From: JBBSJZ01 sp041739875
GTDB lineage: Bacteria > Planctomycetota > Planctomycetia > Pirellulales > Pirellulaceae
Reading direction: 5' to 3'
DNA length: 64,000 bases
Assembly: GCA_041739875.1 (NCBI GenBank)
Contig: JBGSNA010000225.1
Coordinates: 55,591-119,590, forward strand
Made by a program: the position numbers and the translations under genes. This document shows positions 17,957-24,696 of the stretch, piece after piece. Position 1 is the first letter of the stretch. Every line of letters begins with the position of its first letter. Below the pieces are notes generated by a model that saw nothing but the letters and a program-made list of their open reading frames with translations, did not search any database and was not told the DNA's origin.

Positions 17957-18217
17957 TTAGTGATTCGTTGGTTGAGTTGAAACGCGAATGATGCCATCTT
18001 CCATGTTCGTAGAACATCTCGAAGATGTCCGGGTTCCGTGGTCGTGGCTGCCCATCACGCTATGGACCACGACTCCTTTGGCAAAGGCATGGCTCGTGAC
18101 AGGAATGGGCTGACTGCGAACGTACCAGACTGCACCTGCGACAATCGCGAGAACAATCGGAAACTTTAGAGCTTGCAAAACTCGTGAAAGCTTGTTGAAA
18201 ATGGAAGATTGGCTCAT
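17957..18217 (-). CDS. Truncated HlyD-like membrane-fusion N-terminus (86 residues)
   Basis: One membrane helix (FPIVLAIVAGAVWYV) is followed by RSQPIPVTSHAFAKGVVVHSVMG. This is how HlyD/RND periplasmic adaptor proteins begin, just before their GTGTLEA-type biotinyl-like segment. Here the chain turns instead into SHDHGTRTSSRC and stops after about 30 unrelated residues. Adaptors are normally 300-450 residues, so this is most simply the stump of a deleted adaptor, or a new small membrane protein made from it. The start at 18217 has GGAAACGC just upstream, which itself belongs to a REP-like element. It lies between arsA and the ArsC-like gene on the same strand. The function, if any, is unknown. 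Confidence 0.45.
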   Translation of the reverse strand: MSQSSIFNKLSRVLQALKFPIVLAIVAGAVWYVRSQPIPVTSHAFAKGVVVHSVMGSHDHGTRTSSRCSTNMEDGIIRVSTQPTNH

Positions 18218-18220
18218 GAT

Positions 18221-18263
18221 GCGTTTCCGGTTCTATCAGCCGCAGCGCGTTAGTGTCCGGTTT
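18221..18263. repeat. REP-like element 1, overlapping the arsA stop codon
   Basis: Contains CAGCCGCAGCGCGTTAGTG followed by TCCGGTT, preceded by a GCGTTTCCGGTT copy of the other arm. It shares its core with the elements at 19111, 20111 and 20795. The TAA stop of arsA (18250-18252) lies inside the core, so the last residues of ArsA (KETGH) are spelled by the repeat. Confidence 0.75.
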
Positions 18264-20073
18264 CTTTAAGCTGCGAACGGGTCAGCCGGCGAAGGGCCTC
18301 AAGTCCTGTGGGAGGCTCGATCTGCCATGGAATGATGGCCACTCGACTGGCTTGAACTTCTTTGACTTCGCGCAGAAACTTCTGCTCATGCGATTGACGC
18401 TGTTTCATCATCGGATCGGTGAGCGGAAGTGGGCTGAGCACTTGGTTGATAACCCATGCATAGGGCTCGATCTCTGCTCGACGCAAGTCTCGCTGCAGCG
18501 CGGCCGCTTCATGCACCGGAGTCGCCTCTGGAAGAGTGACGATGAGCACGCGAGTGAAGTTGGGATCGCGCAATCGCGGGAGCAGGTTTTCAACGGCTTC
18601 CGGCATTTCGCTCGACTGACGTGTTACTTCGCGGTGATAGGCCAACGCAGAATCGAGCAACAGAACCGTATGTCCACTGGGAGCCGTATCGAGCACGACA
18701 AACTTGTTGGTACCGGACGCGACTGCATCAGCGAACGCTCGGAACACGGCGATCTCTTCTGTACAAGGTGATCGCAAGTCCTCTTCCAGCAATGCTTTGC
18801 CTTGTTGGTCGAGGTTCTTCCCAGCTTTGCCGAGGACTTCGGCTGAATACTTGGCCGTTTCTACTTCCGGATCGATACGACTGACAGACAAGTTCGGAAG
18901 ACTCTCATCGTTCATGGCCGCAGCGATATGAGCTGCAGGGTCAGTGGTTGATAGATGCACTTCGAAGCCACGTTCGGCGATGGCAACAGCGATGGCCGCG
19001 GCAACGGTTGTCTTACCAACGCCCCCTTTGCCCATTGCCAAAATCACACCGTGACCCGGAGCAACAAGATCATCAATTAGATCGGATAGTTGTAGCATCA
19101 TCCCGAACCTGTTAGCGTCCGGTTCCTCGGCGGTTGGTTCCTTGTTCGTTGATTTGGTATTCGGTAAGTGGGGGCTAACGCCCGGCGGCTGATGGGGATT
19201 GCCGAGACGACGCAGGGAATCGATGCCAAGGATTCCATCCGGACTGAGCGGAACAATGGTTTGCGGAAAGTCTTTCAGTCCCTGAGGGATCGCGGCCAGT
19301 GCGACCGATCCGCGTTGCTCAAGTGCTACCGCGTATGGGTCGCTTGCATCGACCGCTTGGAACACACCGTTGACGACAAGATGTTGATTCCTCACACCCA
19401 ACTCCGCCAATTCGCCGCTGGTTCGAGCTGCTTCGCGCAGCGAACTCGCTTCAGCACGAGCGACTAACACCAGGGTTGTCACGGCTGGATTACCAAGCGC
19501 TTTCACCGATTCTTGATACAGTTTCTGTTGATCTTGCAAACCAGCGAGTGGTCCGAGACAACTGGTGCCCGTTGTGTTTTGCTCCATGAATCCATCCCAT
19601 GCGGAAGGCAATGTCAGCAATCGCAACGTGTGACCTGTTGGCGCTGTGTCGAAGATCACATGATCGAACTCAGACGTGGCTTGAGGGTCACCGAGCAATC
19701 GCGAGAATTCATCGAAGGCAGCGATCTCAAGCGTGCAAGAACCAGAGAACTGTTCTTCCATACTTTTTACTGCTGCCTCAGGTAGCAGACCTCGATAAGG
19801 GCCAACCATTCGTTCGCGATACTCGGCTGCTGATTTCTCAGGGTCGAGGTTCATCGCGAACAACGTCGCGATGGCTGGAATCGCGGTGGGATGATTACCT
19901 AGAGTGACACCTAAGACCTCATCGAGATTCGATGCGGGGTCTGTCGACACTAGCAGGACTTTCTTACCAGCGTCGGCCAACCGAACGGCGGTCGCACATG
20001 CAACCGAGGTTTTGCCGACGCCACCTTTACCGGTGAAGAATAGGTTGCGGGTCGGATGGGCTAAAAACTTCAT
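18250..20073 (-). CDS. arsA: Arsenical pump-driving ATPase ArsA
   Basis: A cytosolic ATPase that powers arsenite efflux through ArsB (or Acr3). It starts at ATG 20073 (MKFLAHPTRN), with AAGGAA seven bases upstream; the longer frame to 20196 reads through a repeat. It is about 607 residues with two homologous halves. P-loop 1 is GKGGVGKTS at about 15-23 and P-loop 2 is GKGGVGKTT at about 345-353. DTAPTGHTLRLL and DTAPSGHTVLLL are the matching signature segments of the two halves. The linker (about 293-322) is encoded by a REP-like palindrome. The known Cys ligand region FSGSCTLEIAAFDEF and the partner SPCTEEIAVF are present. ArsD is encoded just upstream. No permease gene is in this window. 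Confidence 0.95.
   Translation of the reverse strand: MKFLAHPTRNLFFTGKGGVGKTSVACATAVRLADAGKKVLLVSTDPASNLDEVLGVTLGNHPTAIPAIATLFAMNLDPEKSAAEYRERMVGPYRGLLPEAAVKSMEEQFSGSCTLEIAAFDEFSRLLGDPQATSEFDHVIFDTAPTGHTLRLLTLPSAWDGFMEQNTTGTSCLGPLAGLQDQQKLYQESVKALGNPAVTTLVLVARAEASSLREAARTSGELAELGVRNQHLVVNGVFQAVDASDPYAVALEQRGSVALAAIPQGLKDFPQTIVPLSPDGILGIDSLRRLGNPHQPPGVSPHLPNTKSTNKEPTAEEPDANRFGMMLQLSDLIDDLVAPGHGVILAMGKGGVGKTTVAAAIAVAIAERGFEVHLSTTDPAAHIAAAMNDESLPNLSVSRIDPEVETAKYSAEVLGKAGKNLDQQGKALLEEDLRSPCTEEIAVFRAFADAVASGTNKFVVLDTAPSGHTVLLLDSALAYHREVTRQSSEMPEAVENLLPRLRDPNFTRVLIVTLPEATPVHEAAALQRDLRRAEIEPYAWVINQVLSPLPLTDPMMKQRQSHEQKFLREVKEVQASRVAIIPWQIEPPTGLEALRRLTRSQLKETGH
19111..19193. repeat. REP-like element 2, inside the arsA linker codons
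   Basis: Left arm GTTAGCGTCCGGTT at 19111-19124; right arm GGGGCTAACGCCCGGCGG at 19171-19188, followed by CTGAT. The arms face each other across about 46 bases. Read on the minus strand they become the peptide ends QPPGVSP and EPDANRF, which link the two ATPase halves of ArsA, so the element is in frame and has no stop. Confidence 0.8.
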
Positions 20074-20110
20074 GATTCGTATTCCTTGTATTGGTCTCAG
20101 TCGCCGGTAC

Positions 20111-20169
20111 GCGTTAGCGTCCGGTTCTAGGCTGTCGTAATAACCGGAGGCTAACGCCCTGCGGCTGAT
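20111..20169. repeat. REP-like element 3 between arsD and arsA
   Basis: Near-perfect hairpin: GCGTTAGCGTCCGGTT at 20111-20126 and AACCGGAGGCTAACGC at 20142-20157. The arms are 16 bp with one mismatch and a 15-base loop. CCTGCGGCTGAT follows, touching the arsD stop codon (20169-20171). It may also slow or end transcription between the two genes. Confidence 0.88.
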
Positions 20170-20540
20170 TAACAACAACCGCTCGATCCACAGCATCCAC
20201 CACTTTCCTTGGCAACTGGCAGTCGTTGTTTCGCTGGCGTGCCGCCGACTAACGCAGAAAGCGCGTCGCGAGTGGGATAAACTTTGCGACTGACGATCTC
20301 GCCATCAATGACAACGACTGGAAGTGAGTCCGTTCCCTCAGTGCTCAATACTTGATGGATGGTCTTGTTCTCAATGAACGCTTGAGGTTGCTGTGCAAGG
20401 TTGTACCTTTCCACGTGGTGACCTTGGCTCTTGAGCCAGTCCAGATCCGCTGCGAATTGTGGCAGTACGGGATCGACTTCGGGACCACAGACGCCGGTCG
20501 AGCAGCACATTGGCTTGTCGTAAACTTGCACATTCTTCAT
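20169..20540 (-). CDS. arsD: Arsenite metallochaperone ArsD
   Basis: Carries As(III) from thiols to ArsA. It is 123 residues, close to the E. coli protein. The essential cysteines are all present: Cys12, Cys13 and Cys18 in MCCSTGVCGPEVDP, and the C-terminal pairs in CCGSSGCC (116-117 and 122-123). The thioredoxin-like core has DSLPVVVIDGEIV followed by the Lys/Tyr-containing YPT. The family is a small thioredoxin-fold chaperone and weak repressor. It is transcribed with arsA, about 95 bases upstream of it, with REP-like element 3 in the gap. Likely controlled by ArsR from a box at 20729-20746. Confidence 0.95.
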   Translation of the reverse strand: MKNVQVYDKPMCCSTGVCGPEVDPVLPQFAADLDWLKSQGHHVERYNLAQQPQAFIENKTIHQVLSTEGTDSLPVVVIDGEIVSRKVYPTRDALSALVGGTPAKQRLPVAKESGGCCGSSGCC

Positions 20541-20728
20541 GGTTTTCTCCTGTGAGGCTGGCTGATAATTTAAAAAGGGGATTGTGTTCGCAATGGTGCT
20601 TGATGTCTTATGCGATTGACGTGACCGCAGTCGACTCGCTCGTCAGCGTGCTTTTCGCCTCACCGGCATATTGGTCTTGCATATCGTCGAATATCATCCG
20701 CTGGCTCATTGTGTGCTCCATTGCTTGC

Positions 20729-20746
20729 TATCGCATATCGACGAAA
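20729..20746. promoter_or_regulatory. Putative ArsR operator upstream of arsD-arsA
   Basis: TATCGCATATCGACGAAA matches 16 of 18 bases of the box in front of arsR, read on the opposite strand (TATCGTATATCGACGATA). A further partial copy, TATCGTCGA, sits at 20682-20690. The position, about 190 bases before arsD, suits control of arsDA. Assigned by similarity and location only. Confidence 0.5.
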
Positions 20747-20794
20747 GGCGATGGAATTAGCTGAAAAAATTTTGTTTTATCAGTGGGAACGTAG

Positions 20795-20853
20795 GTGCGT
20801 CCGGTTGCGTATGTGATTGTTCGGTAACCGGGGGGCTAATGCCCTGCGGCTGA
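20795..20853. repeat. REP-like element 4 downstream of arsR
   Basis: Left arm GTGCGTCCGGTT at 20795-20806 and right arm AACCGGGGGGCTAATGCC at 20826-20843, ending CTGCGGCTGAT. It is somewhat decayed compared with element 3. It ends about five bases before the arsR stop codon (20858-20860). Confidence 0.8.
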
Positions 20854-20857
20854 TGTG

Positions 20858-21193
20858 CTAAAGGTTTGCGATTAGCTTCTTCAGTTTGGCCATCGCTTGT
20901 TTATTGATGCAGTAGCAAACACGAGGGCCGTCGATTTCGCCCTGCACCAAGCCAGTTTCCTTCAAAATCTTCAGGTGTTGAGAGACCGTCGATTGAGCTA
21001 GTGGCATCTCTTCGACGATCTCACCGCACATGCATGACGTTCGGTTGAGCAGCAATCGCACGATCCGCACGCGGGCTGGATGAGCAAGCGCCCACGTCAA
21101 CTTGGCCATATCCTCAGCCCATGCGACGTCCGGGAGCGACAGCTTCTCGTTGGTGGTGCAGCACTTTTGAGCCTCTGCCTTACTTCGGACCAT
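20858..21193 (-). CDS. arsR: ArsR-family arsenite-responsive repressor
   Basis: A winged-helix repressor of 111 residues that leaves DNA when As(III) binds. The core reads LTWALAHPARVRIVRLLL, the recognition helix region is PLAQSTVSQHLKILKETGLV, and the wing is GPRVCYCIN. The metal site is Cys54/Cys56 in SCMCGEI, in the place of the ELCVCDL motif of E. coli ArsR; further cysteines are CC at 11-12 and CYC in the wing. It is first in the minus-strand island. Its promoter has a TTGACA box, and the -10 lies within an inverted repeat (21241-21258), which suggests self-repression. Confidence 0.95.
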   Translation of the reverse strand: MVRSKAEAQKCCTTNEKLSLPDVAWAEDMAKLTWALAHPARVRIVRLLLNRTSCMCGEIVEEMPLAQSTVSQHLKILKETGLVQGEIDGPRVCYCINKQAMAKLKKLIANL

Positions 21194-21240
21194 CGTTTGT
21201 CGCTTTCAAGATCTGAATTACTGGTCGTAACCTAATTGCC

Positions 21241-21281
21241 TATCGTCGATATACGATATGCGTTTGCATCTTTTCTGTCAA
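21241..21281 (-). promoter_or_regulatory. arsR promoter with overlapping ArsR operator
   Basis: On the minus strand, -35 TTGACA (21276-21281), a 17-base spacer, then -10 TATCGT (21253-21258). The -10 is one arm of the inverted repeat TATCGT-N6-ACGATA (21241-21258). A bound repressor would cover the -10. The rest of 21194-21496 shows no gene. Confidence 0.6.
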
Positions 21282-21496
21282 GTCTGAGTAGCAAAACACG
21301 TCGAAGTTGACAGGGGGAAATTGGAAAGCTGGTTCATCGTACACACGTCGGCGAAGTGTGCCTTGAGATGATTGGAAAAGGAGGCGTAAGAGCCTGACGC
21401 CATGCATTTAAGAACTTGTCGAGATGCGTGCTCACCGTTCTATGGCGTGTTCATTTCGCTTGGCTAGTGCCAGTCAAAAGTTACATTGGTCGCAAG

Positions 21497-23401
21497 TTAA
21501 TTCGTTGACTTCAAAGATTGCGTCATCACCGACCAAATCGAATGGACGGCACGCATATCGGATGAGGTTGCGTTGCCACGTCCGTAAACGATGCGATTGT
21601 ACGCATCAACGACTTGGCTGGCAGGTTCCACCGCTTGGGGAATTGCGGTGCCAATCCGTTTAAGAAACTCACTGGGGGTCTCATCTTTGTTTCGACGCCA
21701 GCCTTGTTCACGTGCCCACGCTTCGAAAGCTTGGAAAGTGATCACGACGGCCCGACGCGGATCATTTTCGCGTCCCGCTGGATTGTCGAACGACGAGAAC
21801 TGGCGAAGCGGGGACTCCTTGGTTGCGTTCGTCAATGTCGTGTCCTCATCGTTTGAATTTGGTGATGGGAACCCGAAGAGTGATCGCCACCACTGGAGCA
21901 GCGCCTCGTAGTTTTTCCACACGTAGAAGGTGACGATCGCAACTAATCCAAGCATGATTAGCCAACGCAAGATCCCCGAGATCGCTGGCAGCGAACTGCT
22001 AACAGCTTCCAAGCTTCGCTGGGCAGCACTTTGGCCGCCGGAAGAATCTTGTTCGCGAGTCTGCTGTTTTTTCTTTTGGTCATCTTGAGGACTGTCATCA
22101 GGTTTCTTGGATTGACTATCCTCTTGACCTGCTTTTGACTGTTCTTGGTTTGTTGAATCTTGAGGCTTACTGTCATCGCTTTGTTTATTCTGCGATTGTT
22201 GTTTGTTGTCAGAATTATCGGGAGTTTTTTCAGTATTTTCCTGGCTTTCTGAAGGCGGTTGAGATTTGCTTGACGGTCGCTGTGAATCTTCACCACTATC
22301 GATTGATTTGTTCTTGGCTCCTGCTTGACTCTTGGCAGGATCTGACTTGGCGTCGCTGGATTTGTCTGCCCCAGACTCTTTTCCTCCAGACTCTTTTCCA
22401 CCCGATTTCTTTCCGCCAGGGTCGCTACCTGGAGGTGCGTCTTTGGCGTTTCCGTGGTCTGCTTCGCCAGGCTTTGCGCCAGGCTGTGATTCGCCGGAGG
22501 AAGGTGTGTCGTCATTGCCTCGGGGTTGGTTGGATGTGGCGTCATCTTCGGATTGACGTTGAGCGCCTTCGTTGCCCCAGCCGTATCGACTTGCTTGTTT
22601 GTCTTTTGGGGAATCCAAGAAGTCTGGGAGCGTGAATGATGCAAGCAACTGGCCAGGGACGGGCGCGATATAGGCAACGAATAGAATCAACAGAATAGAA
22701 AGGAGCCCGCCGGCGATCCAGCCAACCGAGACGTTGCCTGGCATATCAGCGCCGCGTTGACGCAAATAACGTCGCAAGCCTAGGAAGCTCGTTGTGACCA
22801 GTAGCGACAGACTGGCAAACAGATACATGGCAAGCAAGAACTTTGCACGCCCCCAAGTACCCGGATCATCTCGTAACATGAACTGGCCAAATCCGAACAG
22901 CGGCAGCGCTGCAAGCGCCAACCACATCACCGTTCGACCAGGTTGATGCGTCGTTCGCGGCTTGAGTTTCTTGGCCATAGGGAGTTCTAAGCCATCGTTG
23001 GGCGACGGATTGATCTTGCTACTTGGTTGGTCATCGGTTGGCTTGTTCGCATGAGCAAGCATCAGCTCTTTGCCGAAGTCCACGAGACCCTGGCCGCTCG
23101 CGTCGACCGTCTCATCAATGAGCGTGCAATCGTGGACGATGCGGTCGGCGAGGTAAGAGATCGTGAAAAGGATAAAGGCAGTGAAGACAACTGAACCGAG
23201 GTAGCCAGACATCACAAAAAAGCCAGCGATACCGAGGATGCCGGCATAGCCATGTGCGTATGCTCGTGTTTGCTCGATAGCTATCCGCGCGATTGCAACG
23301 GCGCCCATCGTGTAAAAAAAGAGCGTCCAGGTAATCCGTGCTGGAAAGTCACCGTGATAAAAGAGCATCACTAAGAAATTGACTAAGCCACTGATCATCA
23401 A
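21497..23401 (-). CDS. Membrane protein with low-complexity linker and C-terminal DUF4129 domain
   Basis: A protein of 634 or more residues. The N-terminal part holds several membrane helices (around 5-75 and 160-255). A long stretch rich in Ser, Gln, Asp, Lys and Pro follows (about 275-465; many KSGGKESG and QSQNKQSDDS-like runs), then one more helix (ISGILRWLIMLGLVAIVTFYVW). The last 100 residues are DUF4129-like: FQAFEAWAREQGW, ETPSEFLKRIG, DAYNRIVYG. DUF4129 proteins usually sit beside MoxR, DUF58 and transglutaminase genes, which are not seen here. The coordinates use TTG 23401, but the frame is open to 23478 and the first helix clearly begins earlier (LPTAADYAAIAIAPLLIFL). The true start may be ATT 23470. 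Confidence 0.78.
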   Translation of the reverse strand: MMISGLVNFLVMLFYHGDFPARITWTLFFYTMGAVAIARIAIEQTRAYAHGYAGILGIAGFFVMSGYLGSVVFTAFILFTISYLADRIVHDCTLIDETVDASGQGLVDFGKELMLAHANKPTDDQPSSKINPSPNDGLELPMAKKLKPRTTHQPGRTVMWLALAALPLFGFGQFMLRDDPGTWGRAKFLLAMYLFASLSLLVTTSFLGLRRYLRQRGADMPGNVSVGWIAGGLLSILLILFVAYIAPVPGQLLASFTLPDFLDSPKDKQASRYGWGNEGAQRQSEDDATSNQPRGNDDTPSSGESQPGAKPGEADHGNAKDAPPGSDPGGKKSGGKESGGKESGADKSSDAKSDPAKSQAGAKNKSIDSGEDSQRPSSKSQPPSESQENTEKTPDNSDNKQQSQNKQSDDSKPQDSTNQEQSKAGQEDSQSKKPDDSPQDDQKKKQQTREQDSSGGQSAAQRSLEAVSSSLPAISGILRWLIMLGLVAIVTFYVWKNYEALLQWWRSLFGFPSPNSNDEDTTLTNATKESPLRQFSSFDNPAGRENDPRRAVVITFQAFEAWAREQGWRRNKDETPSEFLKRIGTAIPQAVEPASQVVDAYNRIVYGRGNATSSDMRAVHSIWSVMTQSLKSTN

Positions 23402-23480
23402 AAAAATCAGTAGCGGCGCGATCGCGATCGCCGCATAGTCGGCTGCCGTTGGAAGGCTTCGCGTTTGAATGGGAGGCTAC

Positions 23481-23705
23481 CTACTTCTTTCCAGAATTTG
23501 CGAGGTGCTCATTGTAGTGAGCCATCGCCGGGGCAACCAAGTTCATTGGAATCCATTTTCCCTTGGTCTTGCTGCTTTGGACCAAAGTATGAGGGACGAT
23601 CTTTCCAGACTCAATGCGCGACAAAAATTCGGCGTCGGTGATCGGGCCGACGCGCTTTGACTTGCGAATCCAGCCGCTCTCCATGTAGTACCAATCGGCA
23701 CTCAT
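23481..23705 (-). CDS. Small GYF_2-like domain protein
   Basis: A 74-residue single-domain protein. The pattern WYYMESGWIRKSKRVGPIT, then EFLSRIESGKI and HTLVQSSKTKGKWIPM, fits the GYF_2/DUF4339 fold. That fold normally binds proline-rich peptides and often sits on the ends of planctomycete membrane proteins. Its stop codon is within about 10-80 bases of the start of the DUF4129 gene, so the two are probably co-transcribed and perhaps cooperate; that is inference. No signal peptide. Confidence 0.75.
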   Translation of the reverse strand: MSADWYYMESGWIRKSKRVGPITDAEFLSRIESGKIVPHTLVQSSKTKGKWIPMNLVAPAMAHYNEHLANSGKK

Positions 23706-23798
23706 TATGCGATACTCCGCAGATGATTAAGGGTTGGAACCTACCCCTATCTTAATGGGCAATGCGTCGCAATGGAACAAAGAATGTAGCGGTGCAAA

Positions 23799-24581
23799 TT
23801 ACCAGCGGCCTGTAAAACGGTCCGATTCCACGATTCGGCGTGCTTCGTCGCTAATTCCAAAAGGCAAATTAGCTTGGTTGAGTTCGATAAAGACGGTGTA
23901 TTTCTGATGCACAGCGTCTGCATAGACAACTGGCGCGTGCGACAGTCGCATGAAATGGATGGGTTGTCCGTTCCAGCGGCGGGTCATCACACCAGCTTCG
24001 AGGCTCGGTTCCGGCTTCAATCCGTACTGAGCCGTCATGAGCTGGCTGATGGCGGTCGGATCGCCCGTAAACCCGTGGAGCATGACGCGTTGAACACTTC
24101 CAGCGGTGTCAAAATAGTAGGTCAGTGTCCCGGCGAACGAGTCCGAACGGGTGCCTGTCACGATTGGAACTCGGAGTCCCTCGAGTTGCAGATCGGCGAG
24201 AACCGTGCTCACCCGTGCAAACTTTTGGGTTACCCAGAACGGCGAAATATCAAACCGCACGACATCACGAAGATCATGCACTTGGGCGCCGACAAGCGTT
24301 GGACTGGCCCCTGGCTCGCCGGGCATGGCCCCGAGCTTAACAGCAAGTTGCTCGTCATACCGATACCGCTCCGTGCTGACGGTTCGCAGCGTTTCGACTT
24401 CGTGGTGGGCATGATTTGCGTAATCACCGTTCATGATCGTGCCGAGCGACGGGGCCGAGTCGAACGAAATCAGATCCCCAAACTGATTGACGGCCGACCG
24501 GCCAACTTCAGTTTCGGATGCAACGTAGGGGCTGCCAGCAGCAGCTACCAAAAGCGCGAGAATACGAGGTCGAGGAATCAT
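23799..24581 (-). CDS. Secreted protein of unknown function, conserved-looking
   Basis: A 260-residue protein with a weak signal peptide (ILALLVAAAGSPYVASE). The mature part has LRDVVRFDISPFWVTQKFARVST, then ADLQLEGLRVPIVTG, GTLTYYFDTAGSVQRVMLHGFTGD and a conserved-looking end (HAPVVYADAVHQKYTVFIELNQ). The repeated alternation of hydrophobic residues suggests a beta-rich fold. I do not recognise a named family with confidence; it resembles uncharacterised planctomycete-only proteins. Neighbours on the same strand are a sulfatase upstream (115 bases) and the GYF protein downstream. Confidence 0.7.
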   Translation of the reverse strand: MIPRPRILALLVAAAGSPYVASETEVGRSAVNQFGDLISFDSAPSLGTIMNGDYANHAHHEVETLRTVSTERYRYDEQLAVKLGAMPGEPGASPTLVGAQVHDLRDVVRFDISPFWVTQKFARVSTVLADLQLEGLRVPIVTGTRSDSFAGTLTYYFDTAGSVQRVMLHGFTGDPTAISQLMTAQYGLKPEPSLEAGVMTRRWNGQPIHFMRLSHAPVVYADAVHQKYTVFIELNQANLPFGISDEARRIVESDRFTGRW

Positions 24582-24696
24582 GGTGTTCTTCGTTGGGAGG
24601 TCGACTTATCACCACCGTCGCTTATCGTCTGTATCATGCTCGACACTTTGCATGTTTTGAAAACGCATGGTCTAGCCGGATCGATCGATTCAATAA

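Noticed and set aside
20074..20196. N-terminal extension of ArsA to 20196
   Set aside because: Encoded by the REP-like palindrome; ATG 20073 has a ribosome site and matches the family start.
21958..22677. Minus-strand ORF of 239 residues, charged
   Set aside because: Same strand but another frame of the DUF4129 gene's low-complexity region; no domain.
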